From Legionella sheltonii (GTDB lineage Bacteria > Pseudomonadota > Gammaproteobacteria > Legionellales > Legionellaceae), in contig NZ_JAPHOQ010000003.1 in assembly GCF_026191355.1 (NCBI RefSeq), forward strand, positions 124,001-188,000: a stretch of DNA of 64,000 nt, in the 5' to 3' direction. This document shows, piece after piece, positions 26,674 through 35,926 of this stretch. Within the stretch, counting starts at the first letter, position 1. The number at the start of each line of letters is the position of its first letter. Under the pieces are notes generated by a model. It searched no databases. It was not told the origin of the DNA and was given only the letters and a program-made list of their open reading frames with translations. Both the position numbers and the translations under genes were made by a program.

Positions 26674-27000
26674 ATGAATATATCCCCACAAATTATATCC
26701 CCCCAAGAAACAGATGGCACGAAAGAACAGAGATGGATGGAGCATGTAACGCATCAAAAAGAAAGTGGTTTGTCGCGAGTAACGTACTGTCGAAAGCATC
26801 AATTAAACTACCATCAATTTGGCTATTGGGAGCGAAAGTATCGGGAAGAAATAGCTTCATCCAAATTAGTACCGATTCAATTAAATAAGCTGACACAAAG
26901 AGCTCCAGAGACAGTATGCACCTTGGTATTGAACAATGGGCATGAGCTAAAAATTCACGACCAGACTTTATTGCCAATGTTGTTGTCCTTGTGGGGTTAG
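26674..27000 (+). CDS. tnpA: IS66 accessory protein TnpA
   Basis: This 108-residue protein has the IS66 TnpA pattern: a helix-turn-helix region with WMEHVTHQKESGLSRVTYCRKHQLNYHQFGYWERKYR, then a small beta part with a conserved VLNNGHELKI. It is needed with TnpB for IS66 transposition. Its 3' end overlaps tnpB by 10 bp. GAGAGGAG lies upstream of the ATG. Confidence 0.88.
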   Translation: MNISPQIISPQETDGTKEQRWMEHVTHQKESGLSRVTYCRKHQLNYHQFGYWERKYREEIASSKLVPIQLNKLTQRAPETVCTLVLNNGHELKIHDQTLLPMLLSLWG

Positions 27001-27353
27001 CCATGTTTTTATCATTTAATGCAAGCATATGGCTCTATCCAAAGCCTATTGATTTTAGGCGACAAATTGATGGACTGGTGATGTTGATTTCCGACCATCT
27101 TCAGTTGAACCCCACATCAGGGCAAATTTTTCTTTTCAGAAACCGCCAAGCCAATAAAATAAAAATGCTGTGGTGGGAGCGAAATGGGTTTTGGCTCTGT
27201 TATAAGCGATTGGAGCAAGGAAAACTAAAATTTCCCAAACACGATGACGCGGTCATGAGCCTTACCAATGACCAATTAAGCTGGCTGCTCTCAGGATTGG
27301 ATTTTGCAAAACACACATTGTTGCCGGAAGTATTGGCTACGAATTTCTATTAG
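26991..27353 (+). CDS. tnpB: IS66 Orf2 protein TnpB
   Basis: This 120-residue protein has the signature IS66 Orf2 wording: IWLYPKPIDFRRQIDGLVMLI, TSGQIFLFRNRQANKIKMLWWERNGFWLCYKRLEQGKLKFP and a QLSWLLSGLDF ending. Full length and intact. Translation is coupled to tnpA by overlap. Confidence 0.93.
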   Translation: MGLAMFLSFNASIWLYPKPIDFRRQIDGLVMLISDHLQLNPTSGQIFLFRNRQANKIKMLWWERNGFWLCYKRLEQGKLKFPKHDDAVMSLTNDQLSWLLSGLDFAKHTLLPEVLATNFY

Positions 27354-27438
27354 AAATAATTTACAAAAAACGATTAATTTGTTTTTAAAATCAACGTAAT
27401 GTGATATAATTGACTCAGCAAACAGGTGCCATTTCAAC

Positions 27439-28995
27439 ATGATGTACGAAGAAAAAATAGAGCAATTAAGTAACGAAATACTCGCATTAAAAGCAGAGCT
27501 TGCTCTATCTCAAGCACGCAATGAACACTACGCGGAAGCCTATGATTCTTTAAAAGCACAAATCATGGAGCTACGCCGTCACCGTTTTGGCAAGCGCTCT
27601 GAGCGTTATATTGACCCTGAAAATCCTCAGCTGTCTTTGTTTGAAAATAATCAGAGCATTTTTTCTCAGGCTGAAGCAAGCGGTGAGCAGACCGAAGAAA
27701 TGACACCAGTGGCTGCCCATACAAGAAAGAAGAATAAAAAAGCGCAGAAAGAACTACCCCGTCGCATTGAAATTATTCCGGTATCTGATGAAGACAAGCA
27801 ATGTGCCTGTGGTGCATGCAAAACAGTGATTCGTTATGAAACCAAAGAGCTACTGCATTACCAACCTTGCGTCATCGAAATTGTGGAGCAACGACGTGAA
27901 GTAGTTGCTTGCACTAAAGGATGCGAGAATCAAATCGTAACCGCAGCAGCGCCCAAACAAATTCTCCCCAAAATTAAAGCAACAGAAGAGTTTTTATCAT
28001 TCCTGGTGGTCAGCAAGCTGGATGACAGGCAACCACTGTACCATCTGGAGCGACAACTCAGCGAACGACATGGTATTGATTGCTCACGCCAAACCATGGC
28101 GCGCTGGCTCATTGAGTTAATGACACCACTGCGTCCCATTTATAATCTGTTGAAAGACAGTGTGATTGAGTATGATGTGGCCAGTTGTGATGCAACGACC
28201 TTGCAGGTCTTGCATGAGCCTGGAAGAAAAGCAGAAACCAAATCCTATGTGTATTGCATTCGGGGTGGACCACCGGATAAATCCGTTATTCTTTATGACT
28301 ACAACGATGTGGAGCACAAACAATTTATTTACGATTGGTTTGTCGGATTCAATGGCTATTTACATGTCGATGGTGACAATTTTTTTGAACTTGTGGGTAG
28401 CAGCAATGCGCACATTGTCAATTGCAACGCGCATGCGCGCAGAAAATTTGAACCTATTGCCCAATCTAATAAAGGCAAAGGCATTGCCAAAGAAGCCATG
28501 CGCTTTTTTAAAGAGCTTTATAAAATAGAGCGTGAGGCTAAAAATAATCAACTGAATCCAGACCAACGTCACCAGTTGCGTCAGGAAAAATCCAAACCAC
28601 TCATGGAAGCCTTTAATACATGGGTTGATAAGGTCTATCCTACAACTTTGCCCCAATCACCGCTTGGGAAAGCACTCAATTACTGTGTTAAATATAGAGA
28701 TGGACTGATGCGCTTTTTAGATGATGGGCGTCTGGAAATCGATAACAATCTTACTGAACAAGAAATCAAACCCTTGGTCATTGCTCGAAAGAACTTCTTG
28801 TTTTGCGCCTCTGTTGAAGGTGCTGAGGCCTTGTGTTTACACTTCAGTATCATCAGAACGGCTAAATTACACAATCTCGACCCTTATCATTACTATGTCA
28901 TGTTGTTAAAGAACGCTCCTCTTTGCAACAGTGTTGATGATTATGAAAAACTGTTGCCTTGGAATATTGGCTTAGATTATACCCCTAAGTTGTAA
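27439..28995 (+). CDS. tnpC: IS66 transposase TnpC
   Basis: This 518-residue transposase has an N-terminal leucine-zipper-like coil (1-45), LRRHRFGKRSERY, a zinc-finger region (CACGACKTVIRYE...CTKGCEN), then the DDE core: YDVASCDATTLQVL, YLHVDGDNFFEL with NCNAHARRKFEPI, and the glutamate in RLEIDNNLTEQEIKPLVIARKNFLF. It is complete, and 31 bp separate its stop from the right end of the element. Confidence 0.95.
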   Translation: MMYEEKIEQLSNEILALKAELALSQARNEHYAEAYDSLKAQIMELRRHRFGKRSERYIDPENPQLSLFENNQSIFSQAEASGEQTEEMTPVAAHTRKKNKKAQKELPRRIEIIPVSDEDKQCACGACKTVIRYETKELLHYQPCVIEIVEQRREVVACTKGCENQIVTAAAPKQILPKIKATEEFLSFLVVSKLDDRQPLYHLERQLSERHGIDCSRQTMARWLIELMTPLRPIYNLLKDSVIEYDVASCDATTLQVLHEPGRKAETKSYVYCIRGGPPDKSVILYDYNDVEHKQFIYDWFVGFNGYLHVDGDNFFELVGSSNAHIVNCNAHARRKFEPIAQSNKGKGIAKEAMRFFKELYKIEREAKNNQLNPDQRHQLRQEKSKPLMEAFNTWVDKVYPTTLPQSPLGKALNYCVKYRDGLMRFLDDGRLEIDNNLTEQEIKPLVIARKNFLFCASVEGAEALCLHFSIIRTAKLHNLDPYHYYVMLLKNAPLCNSVDDYEKLLPWNIGLDYTPKL

Positions 28996-29026
28996 ATTGT
29001 AAGCCTGTGGTTCTTGGAGCGCTTAC

Positions 29027-29055
29027 CAACGACTAACCCCACGTTAACGATGTAA
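29027..29055 (+). other. Right target-site copy and displaced 3' end of the cyclodipeptide synthase gene
   Basis: After the CAACGACT copy (29027-29034) the synthase reading frame resumes as codons for N-P-T-L-T-M and a TAA stop (29035-29055). Joined to the part left of the IS66 element, this restores the pre-insertion C-terminus. Confidence 0.8.
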
Positions 29056-29063
29056 AAAAGTCT

Positions 29064-29094
29064 AAGCCCATATCAATACGACATATGGGCTTTT
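29064..29094 (+). terminator. Original terminator of the cyclodipeptide synthase gene
   Basis: AAGCCCATAT pairs with ATATGGGCTT (loop CAATACGAC) and is followed by TTTT. It lies 9 bp after the displaced stop codon and now sits downstream of the IS66 element. Confidence 0.8.
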
Positions 29095-29138
29095 CTATAT
29101 TGTTAAAATGATTTCACAGTTTGATAAAGGAAATTAAA

Positions 29139-30551
29139 TTATCTAAGCTGATCAGGGTTAAAAACCTTTCCATTCACAATAATTTTTTGGTTTTCTAATT
29201 TAAAGGTGAAGGTATAATCAGTACCTTCAATCTTTAAAAAACCTTTACTTACTAAATCCTGCAATATTTTATCTGCTTTTTTATCCGCATCGTTATCAGG
29301 ATTTGTTAAAATTTGCGTCGGACTCGTTGTAGATGCTGGTGAGGTCACTGGATTAGCTTGAGTATCATTGGGGGACGATTCGTTTTTAAGCGAAGCGATC
29401 AGCAGTGTTTTTACCGTCGCCATTGGGGCTTTAAAGGAGCCTTCACCTTGTAGTTTTTGCATGATCTGCGATAAATTATTGCTCTCATTTTTTGGCAGAG
29501 TTATTTTAAAATTTCCTGCAATTTTCCCATCCGGTAAATTCAAAGTCATTTGAGAAAGCTCTATGACTGCTCCTTTAGCAAGCAGCTGAGGTAATTCATT
29601 CAGGAATGCAAGCGAGATCATATTGGGATCACTATTATTTTGCATCATGCTGAATTCTTGCTGATTGATTTTTGCCGCCGCAATGGGATCCAGATTTCTA
29701 ATACTTAAATGCATTATTCCTGGTCCATAGGTTTGATTATTAGCAAATAATTTCTGTAATGACAGTTTAAAATCAATGGTTAATGCTTCATGACTCACAT
29801 CAGAGCGCGCCAGAAAGTTGAATCTGGTGAGTTCAAATAACGGGGTGCCAGCTAGATTGATTGTTATAGTAGGAATATCAAAGCGCGAATGGCCTAACCA
29901 CAACCAGTCTTGGTAACGTTTTAAATTAAAATCATAGGTAATTCCACCGACTTTAAAGATCACATTACTCCCTGTGTTCGCAGGGTTATTGGCGGATCCA
30001 CTTAATCCTAATAATTCTAAATTACCCTCAATACGATCAAGATTAGAAGAAACACTAAGTAAGGAAGTTAATCCGTCCCAAGAGAGTTGAAAATCGCCTT
30101 CATTTTGCCCAATTTTACCTTCTATGGCTAAAGAGGGGAGCGTGTACCTAAATATGGTTCTATTAAGGTAATTAATAAATGCTTCATAATGCGTTTCAGG
30201 TTGAGTCGTAATTATCCCCATTCCAAAACGTATTCCATAGTTTGTAACTATAAAAGGTCCATGCTTGATGAGAATGGGTATATCGGTATCAAAATCAACG
30301 GGTGGTTCTGTTTTGGCGACACCATTTTTATCCGTTGTAGTTTGCGCAGGAATATGCATCTTGATTGATATAATCGCATGAGAAGAAAACCATCCGCTGT
30401 GGTATTCGTGAAGACGGACATTAAATGCGGAAGATTTAGGTATCGAATTTATATTTTTATTTAAAGTACTTTTTATTGTGAGGCCAATGGCATAATAAGC
30501 CACTAGAGTAAGTACTACCAGTAATACAAAGAAACCAGTCCATTTTTTCAT
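29139..30551 (-). CDS. DUF945 (YdgA-like) envelope protein
   Basis: This protein of about 470 residues starts at ATG 30551 with a hydrophobic anchor (KKWTGFFVLLVVLTLVAYYAIGL), after which comes a large beta-rich domain. The phrase LHEYHSGWFSSHAIISIKM is the diagnostic YdgA/DUF945 motif (Y.xGWFSS.A). Residues about 395-430 are a Ser/Thr/Pro-rich linker, then a final domain. Family members are inner-membrane-anchored periplasmic proteins of unclear function. The upstream frame to 30683 is not supported by a ribosome-binding site. Confidence 0.8.
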   Translation of the reverse strand: MKKWTGFFVLLVVLTLVAYYAIGLTIKSTLNKNINSIPKSSAFNVRLHEYHSGWFSSHAIISIKMHIPAQTTTDKNGVAKTEPPVDFDTDIPILIKHGPFIVTNYGIRFGMGIITTQPETHYEAFINYLNRTIFRYTLPSLAIEGKIGQNEGDFQLSWDGLTSLLSVSSNLDRIEGNLELLGLSGSANNPANTGSNVIFKVGGITYDFNLKRYQDWLWLGHSRFDIPTITINLAGTPLFELTRFNFLARSDVSHEALTIDFKLSLQKLFANNQTYGPGIMHLSIRNLDPIAAAKINQQEFSMMQNNSDPNMISLAFLNELPQLLAKGAVIELSQMTLNLPDGKIAGNFKITLPKNESNNLSQIMQKLQGEGSFKAPMATVKTLLIASLKNESSPNDTQANPVTSPASTTSPTQILTNPDNDADKKADKILQDLVSKGFLKIEGTDYTFTFKLENQKIIVNGKVFNPDQLR

Positions 30552-30686
30552 AAGTATTCTATTTAAATTCCTTTTAATATTATGTAGCCTAAAAAATTTG
30601 TTTTGTAAAATAAATGAATAATTTCCATTTAAGAAACAGGCATTAAGAATTTGGATATGACTCTGTAAAAATTCTATCAGCACTAA

Positions 30687-30706
30687 AGACCAGGTTATTC
30701 TGGTCT
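30687..30706 (-). terminator. Hairpin after the carbonic anhydrase gene
   Basis: AGACCAG/CTGGTCT with a 6-nt loop lies 7 bp past the stop. On the minus strand only TTT follows, so termination may be weak. Confidence 0.45.
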
Positions 30707-30712
30707 GTATGT

Positions 30713-31777
30713 TTAATGATTAAAAGTAAACGAATTACAAATTGATTCTGAAATTACTTTTGGAATTGATTGTATAAAAGGAGTTGATTGCATAAAGAAT
30801 GAATGGCGCATTATCTGTCTCATATAGTGCTGATAGCCTGCGGAGTCTATAATATTTTTTTGAAAATCTTTTAGATGGGGTAACTTAAATTGACGGCCTT
30901 GTTCTAGCATATCATTGAATTGGGGATCCTCTATACTGGAATACAATCCGCCTAATTCTTCCCATAATTTTTGGATAAGTTCTTTTTTTATTGCTTGCCA
31001 GATAGGTTTTAAATCGTTCTCAAGCTGTGAAAAGAGGTGCATTAACTTCTTATATTCTTCAGCAGTCTGAGGTTTGGTTAAAGGCTCCAAATGGCTCATT
31101 ACTACCTGCTCAATAATTTTATCCCTTCGCGCTGAGACAGCAAAAGTTAATGCTTTTTCGAGTGGAAAGAATTCATTACATTTGGGTTCGTAAACCAGTA
31201 CTTCACCAGTCTCAAACTCATAGAACCAGCCATGAATAGTGAGTTCTTTACGCCTCAGTTTTTCAGCTATGAGTGGATATGATTTTAAATGATCCATCTG
31301 AGCCAAAACATTGAGCATAGTAGCATGTCGTACTTTTAAAGCGAAATTATCGTTATAAGATTCTTTCGAGTCATTGATTTTTTCTAAGACAGAATGTGAA
31401 TGAGTAAGCCATGAGGCCACTGCAGGATGATTTGCGTCTGGATTAGGAGCTAAAAGACCTTTCATCGCGCCACAATGTGAGTGGCCACAAATAATAATGT
31501 CTTTAATGCTATGAAGCTCACTTAAAGCAAACATCAGTGCTGCTGCTTCACTTGAAGGAACATTAGGGGGGGGAATAATATTCCCTACATTACGGATGAA
31601 AAATAAATCACCAGGTTTCGATTGTGTCAAAAGATTTGGCAACAGGCGTGAATCAGAACAAGTAATAAATAGAATTTCAGGGTCTTGTCCTGAACTCAAT
31701 CGCTGAAAAATATCCTTCATTTGTTTAAACGATTCGTCTTGAAATTGACGAACTCCAAGCATCAGTGTAATTAACAT
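30713..31777 (-). CDS. Beta-carbonic anhydrase with long C-terminal extension
   Basis: This 354-residue protein has a beta-class carbonic anhydrase in the first 205 residues or so: zinc ligands and dyad in LFITCSDSRLLP (Cys, Asp, Arg) and IIICGHSHCGAMKG (His, Cys), with FFIRNVGN and TIHGWFYEFETGEVLVYEP. It interconverts CO2 and bicarbonate. A further 140 residues follow that are not part of the fold: mostly helical, with LENDLKPIWQAIKKEL, and unlike any domain I know. Start ATG 31777 has AAGGAG upstream. Legionella usually encodes two beta-CAs; this may be one of them. The extension's role is unknown. Confidence 0.88.
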   Translation of the reverse strand: MLITLMLGVRQFQDESFKQMKDIFQRLSSGQDPEILFITCSDSRLLPNLLTQSKPGDLFFIRNVGNIIPPPNVPSSEAAALMFALSELHSIKDIIICGHSHCGAMKGLLAPNPDANHPAVASWLTHSHSVLEKINDSKESYNDNFALKVRHATMLNVLAQMDHLKSYPLIAEKLRRKELTIHGWFYEFETGEVLVYEPKCNEFFPLEKALTFAVSARRDKIIEQVVMSHLEPLTKPQTAEEYKKLMHLFSQLENDLKPIWQAIKKELIQKLWEELGGLYSSIEDPQFNDMLEQGRQFKLPHLKDFQKNIIDSAGYQHYMRQIMRHSFFMQSTPFIQSIPKVISESICNSFTFNH

Positions 31778-31971
31778 TGGACGCTCCTTGTAATATGGAT
31801 AATAAATTTCTGTACCTACATGAGTACGAATAGTCTGCCTTTATTTAAAATAAGGTATTATTTCATAATCGTCAATTTTATATCAAAATTGTAAAGAAAG
31901 TTTGGGGGCATTTTGGATATTTTGTAGATAAATACTATGATCTTAATAATTGATAAATAATTAAGGACAAT

Positions 31972-34014
31972 ATGGACTTCCCGGGCATTAAGAGCGATCA
32001 AATAGAAAATAAGCTTATAGCCGCGTCCTATAATAAATTTTATGTGTTAATTATTGCAGATTTTTTTGCCACCCTTTTTTTTGCCGCAATTATTTGGCAG
32101 CAAGTGAATAACAAACTTCTAATCGTGACATGGGTCTTGGTGATGTTCCTCTTTAATCATGTATTGAGAAGTTTATTTTTATATCAATATCATCGACGAA
32201 AAAGGCAGGATGGTTTATTTCATCCAGCCTTTTGGAAAAAGTACTTTGTAGTGAATAATTTTCAGTCGGGAGTGTTATGGTCTTTAGGAGGAGCTTTATT
32301 TATCTATGTCGATGATCCGCTGCATCGCATGGCAATTTTTGTTTATCTCATTGGTCTTCTTGGAGCACCAGCGGCAAAGCTCCTAACCATGCATAACGCA
32401 TACATTGCTTTTATGATACCACTTTGGGTGCTCTTGATTTTTTTATCGGTATCCATTGTACCCTCACTATCATTGATTTTACTTTTAGCGATTTTGCTTT
32501 TTGTGATTACACTGATTTATGCAACAGCACAATTAAGTCAATTTTTATTAAAATCACTTTATCTGGAAATATACAGTTCAAATCTTTTGTCCGATTTAAG
32601 ACGTAGTGAAGAAAGCTTTCGCAATACTATTGAAAATGCACCAATCGGTATGGCCATTGTTTCACCCGAAGGAAAATGTATTTATGCAAATCGTACGCTG
32701 CAAGAAACCTTGGGTTACAGTGATGAAGAATTACTGAACAAAAGCATGCTGGAAATCACCTATCCTGATGATAGATTGATGACTCGAGATGCCATGAATA
32801 AACTTCTTCAGGGTGAATTGCGTATTTCACATATGGAAAAACGTTATATTCGAAAGGACGGAAGTATTATCTGGGGGATGGTTAGCTCGAGTCTAATCCG
32901 TGATGAACAGGGAGAGCCAATTAATTTTATTATGCAAATGAAGGATGTAAGTGATCGCATACAAAATGAAGAAAAAATGCGACAGTTAAATGAAAAAACG
33001 ATGGAAATGTTAAATGAATTGAAGCTGCTGGAGCATGATGAAAGTTTATTAAATAAATTGAATCGCTCCCTGCAAATTTGCATTACCACAGAAGAAGCTT
33101 ACCCCCGAATCCATTTAATTGCTCAAGATTTATTTCCAGACTTAAGTGGGGGGTTATCAATTTATAATAAAACGATCAAGCAAATGGAAACAGTAGTTCA
33201 GTGGGGAAAAGAACAATTATTACCTGATATATTCCTGCCTATGGCTTGCTTTTCAATTCGCGAGGCAGCCACTAATGTAGTGGATGATCCCAATAAATCA
33301 GTACCTTGTGCCCATTATAATACGCCTCCTCAAGGTGGATATATGGCGTTACCGCTTATGGTACAAAATGAGTTGATAGGTGTTATCCATCTCCTCGCAC
33401 CAAAAGATAGAAAGTTAACACGACATCAACAAGACATGGCCAATTCCTTTGGAAATATTGTGAAGCTTGCCATTGCTAATATTAACCTGCGCGTATCATT
33501 GAGCGAGTTGTCCTTACATGACCCATTAACCAATTTATACAATCGACGTTATTTAAATGACATTTTGTCACGGGAATTAATTCGAATTGCTCGGGAAAAA
33601 AAGACATTATGCGTTGCGATGTTGGATATCGATAATTTCAAGAAATTTAATGATACTTACAGTCATCTAGCGGGGGATGAGATACTCAAAGCCATTGGAA
33701 AGTTATTAAAAGACAGTTTCCGTGAAAGTGACATTTCTGTACGTTTCGGTGGAGAAGAGTTTGTTATCGTCTTGTTGAACACTACCTTAAACAATGCAGT
33801 GAGTAAAATGGAAGAGCTTCGTGAAAAGATAAAAAATATATCAATTTACTTTAAAGGCAATCCCTTGAATCACATTACTATTTCAATTGGTGTTGCAGAA
33901 GCACTAAAACATGGGGCTTCTATTGATGAAATAATAAAGGCTGCTGATCTTGCACTTTATGCTGCAAAACTGGCAGGCAAAGATAGAGTAATAGTTTACA
34001 GCCATAATACATAA
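31972..34014 (+). CDS. Membrane diguanylate cyclase with PAS and GAF domains
   Basis: This 680-residue protein has about six membrane spans in the first 200 residues (a MASE-like sensor), a PAS domain at about 215-335 (FRNTIENAPIGMAIVSPEGKCIYANRTL, ending MKDVSDR), a GAF-like domain at about 350-505 (GYMALPLMVQNELIGVIHLLAP) and a GGDEF domain at about 515-675. The active site RFGGEEF is intact, as are DPLTNLYNRRYL and MLDIDNFKKFNDTYSH. An I-site RxxD (RESD) stands five residues before GGEEF, so product inhibition by c-di-GMP is expected. It makes cyclic di-GMP in response to an unknown signal. It has its own promoter region and ends 37 bp from the convergent gene. Confidence 0.92.
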   Translation: MDFPGIKSDQIENKLIAASYNKFYVLIIADFFATLFFAAIIWQQVNNKLLIVTWVLVMFLFNHVLRSLFLYQYHRRKRQDGLFHPAFWKKYFVVNNFQSGVLWSLGGALFIYVDDPLHRMAIFVYLIGLLGAPAAKLLTMHNAYIAFMIPLWVLLIFLSVSIVPSLSLILLLAILLFVITLIYATAQLSQFLLKSLYLEIYSSNLLSDLRRSEESFRNTIENAPIGMAIVSPEGKCIYANRTLQETLGYSDEELLNKSMLEITYPDDRLMTRDAMNKLLQGELRISHMEKRYIRKDGSIIWGMVSSSLIRDEQGEPINFIMQMKDVSDRIQNEEKMRQLNEKTMEMLNELKLLEHDESLLNKLNRSLQICITTEEAYPRIHLIAQDLFPDLSGGLSIYNKTIKQMETVVQWGKEQLLPDIFLPMACFSIREAATNVVDDPNKSVPCAHYNTPPQGGYMALPLMVQNELIGVIHLLAPKDRKLTRHQQDMANSFGNIVKLAIANINLRVSLSELSLHDPLTNLYNRRYLNDILSRELIRIAREKKTLCVAMLDIDNFKKFNDTYSHLAGDEILKAIGKLLKDSFRESDISVRFGGEEFVIVLLNTTLNNAVSKMEELREKIKNISIYFKGNPLNHITISIGVAEALKHGASIDEIIKAADLALYAAKLAGKDRVIVYSHNT

Positions 34015-34051
34015 TTCTACGTTTTCCAGTTTTGCGCGTAAGTTTTTAAAA

Positions 34052-35773
34052 TTAGCGAATCCTACTCATACTCATAGTATTAGGTACTGATTCTTGAAGC
34101 TCCTCCCAATAAGTTTGAACTAGAAGCTCTTTTATTTCCGGACTTGGCTCTCTGGTAATTGCTCCACTGGTTAATTTTTCACCGATAAAGTGAATTAAGT
34201 TGTTTATCGCTTCTTGAATTTTAGCTTTATCATTCATTAAAAGACATTCTAATTGAATGGTTAATTCTTCTATTGCCTGATAAAAACGATTTTTTGCACC
34301 TGATAATTGGACCGTTGCTGGTATAGGACTTTGGGGTTCACTATAGTGCTGATATGAACCAATCAACGGTTGGTGCTGAGAGGATAATTCCTTTAATTTT
34401 TCAATCGCTCTATGATGATTAGGATCTATTTTAATTACGTGTTGATAAAGATCGAAAGCTAATATAATCGCATTTTGTTTTTGAATTCCATCAGCCTTAT
34501 GTCTACAAAAGAAATCTGCTATAAGAGACACTAAGTTCGCTAAAAATTTCGGTTGGTTCGAGTGAGTGACTATTTTTTTTAATGCCAATTGCAGGGCGCG
34601 GCTATAAGGCATTTCATCCCCTACTTGTTGAGAGGGGGATGAAGGATGAGAAAAAAATCCCTGTTGTACGACGAAACCATAAGGTTGAGTCAGAATGAGC
34701 GGTATTGTTGAATCATTTTCCATCATTAATGGATTGCAAGATCCCAAGTCACTTGATAGAGGAGGAGGGGTATCCTCATCCTGATGAGGCTCGGAGTCAA
34801 CAAGCATATCATTTCCGAGGTCTGTAAAAGAATCCTCTGTGTTAAATCCGTCTTTGCTTAAATCACCCAGTGATTGATCCATGCTTGTGCCTTCATTCTC
34901 AGAGGCATTCAATTTATCATCATATTCGATTTCTTCTTCCTCTTGAGGGATTAATTGAATTAAAGCACGCAAGTCATCCAAAATGGGATTTTCTTTTTCT
35001 TCCTCTTCGAGTTTGGTATAGAGGGTTTGACACTCGTAGGTCAGGGCATCGACATTTTCGCCATTAGCAAGGGCTATTGTTGCAACGTAACTAAGCAGCT
35101 CGAGTTTCTCCAAGGCTGATTCAATGGTCAACGCCAAGAGTTTCTGCCTATCAATATATTCGGACATCATTCGCAGGCTATCTCTATTTCCGGTTTCTTT
35201 ATATTGCTGCTCAAGTAAATTTAAATAGCCTAAACTACTTGAGAGGTTAGGATTTCCTTCAATTTTTATCTGAAAATCAATCGCTCTATTCATCCACTGA
35301 ACCGCTTTTGATAGTACACCTTGGGAGTCAATAAGCGTCTTTTGGTTTTGTTCATCGAGTTGATCGACTAAGGCATCACTTACTTCCTCGCAAACTATTG
35401 CAAGCAATTCATTAACGCGCAAAACTACGTGATCTTTATTACTATTGGACTGAGATAATCCTGTAAGATGTTCTTTATAAACCAATTCCATTTCATGCAA
35501 CATACCGGGAATATCATCCCAATAATGATCGACAGCATCGAAGTTCAAATTATCTACCTCACGACGGATGAGCATAAGTTTGGTATGTACTATTTCGGAA
35601 AGTACATAAACTAAAGCATCATAAAAATCGTTATGTCGAGAACCATTAGAAGCAGCATGTAACTGCAAAGTTTTTAATGCCTCTGAATAATGCTTATATG
35701 CCTCTTCATATTTTTGTTCGTTGTAAGCTGCATCGCCTTGTTGTTGTCTGAATGTATTAAAATAAAATCCCAT
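34052..35773 (-). CDS. TPR-like acidic protein, candidate effector
   Basis: This 573-residue protein of unknown family begins with a TPR/MIT-like helical hairpin (QQQGDAAYNEQKYEEAYKHYSEALKTLQ, residues about 10-37). A long helical region follows to about 270. Next comes a disordered acidic segment (275-355, rich in E, D, S and P) and a second helical part (about 385-560) that includes another TPR-like unit (AFDLYQHVIKIDPNHHRAIEKLKEL). There is no signal peptide. Large, multi-helical, acidic-linker proteins in single-gene units are typical of Dot/Icm effectors, but nothing catalytic is visible. The effector call is inference. Confidence 0.65.
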   Translation of the reverse strand: MGFYFNTFRQQQGDAAYNEQKYEEAYKHYSEALKTLQLHAASNGSRHNDFYDALVYVLSEIVHTKLMLIRREVDNLNFDAVDHYWDDIPGMLHEMELVYKEHLTGLSQSNSNKDHVVLRVNELLAIVCEEVSDALVDQLDEQNQKTLIDSQGVLSKAVQWMNRAIDFQIKIEGNPNLSSSLGYLNLLEQQYKETGNRDSLRMMSEYIDRQKLLALTIESALEKLELLSYVATIALANGENVDALTYECQTLYTKLEEEEKENPILDDLRALIQLIPQEEEEIEYDDKLNASENEGTSMDQSLGDLSKDGFNTEDSFTDLGNDMLVDSEPHQDEDTPPPLSSDLGSCNPLMMENDSTIPLILTQPYGFVVQQGFFSHPSSPSQQVGDEMPYSRALQLALKKIVTHSNQPKFLANLVSLIADFFCRHKADGIQKQNAIILAFDLYQHVIKIDPNHHRAIEKLKELSSQHQPLIGSYQHYSEPQSPIPATVQLSGAKNRFYQAIEELTIQLECLLMNDKAKIQEAINNLIHFIGEKLTSGAITREPSPEIKELLVQTYWEELQESVPNTMSMSRIR

Positions 35774-35926
35774 GATGATTGCCTGAAAAAAAAGATTATT
35801 GTAGCTAAGATATTTTTTTATTCAATAAGTAAATATATATTGCAACTATCAATATGGGGGTAGCAATACATTACATATTTTGAAATCATAAAAAGATAAA
35901 ATAATTATTTGGGCATAGAAATCATC

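Larger units (their letters stand above)
26591..29026 (+). mobile_element. IS66-family insertion sequence, complete
   Basis: The left end GTAAGCGCGCCAGCAACTAC at 26591 and the complement of the right end (GTAAGCGCTCCAAGAACCAC, ending 29026) match at 16 of 20 positions, and the GTAAGCG tip is typical of IS66. An 8-bp direct repeat CAACGACT flanks the 2436-bp element. It carries tnpA, tnpB and tnpC, all intact. It inserted into the last codons of the cyclodipeptide synthase gene, moving that gene's stop and terminator 2.4 kb away. A second left-end-like GTAAGCCTGTGG phrase occurs just inside the right end. Confidence 0.93.
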
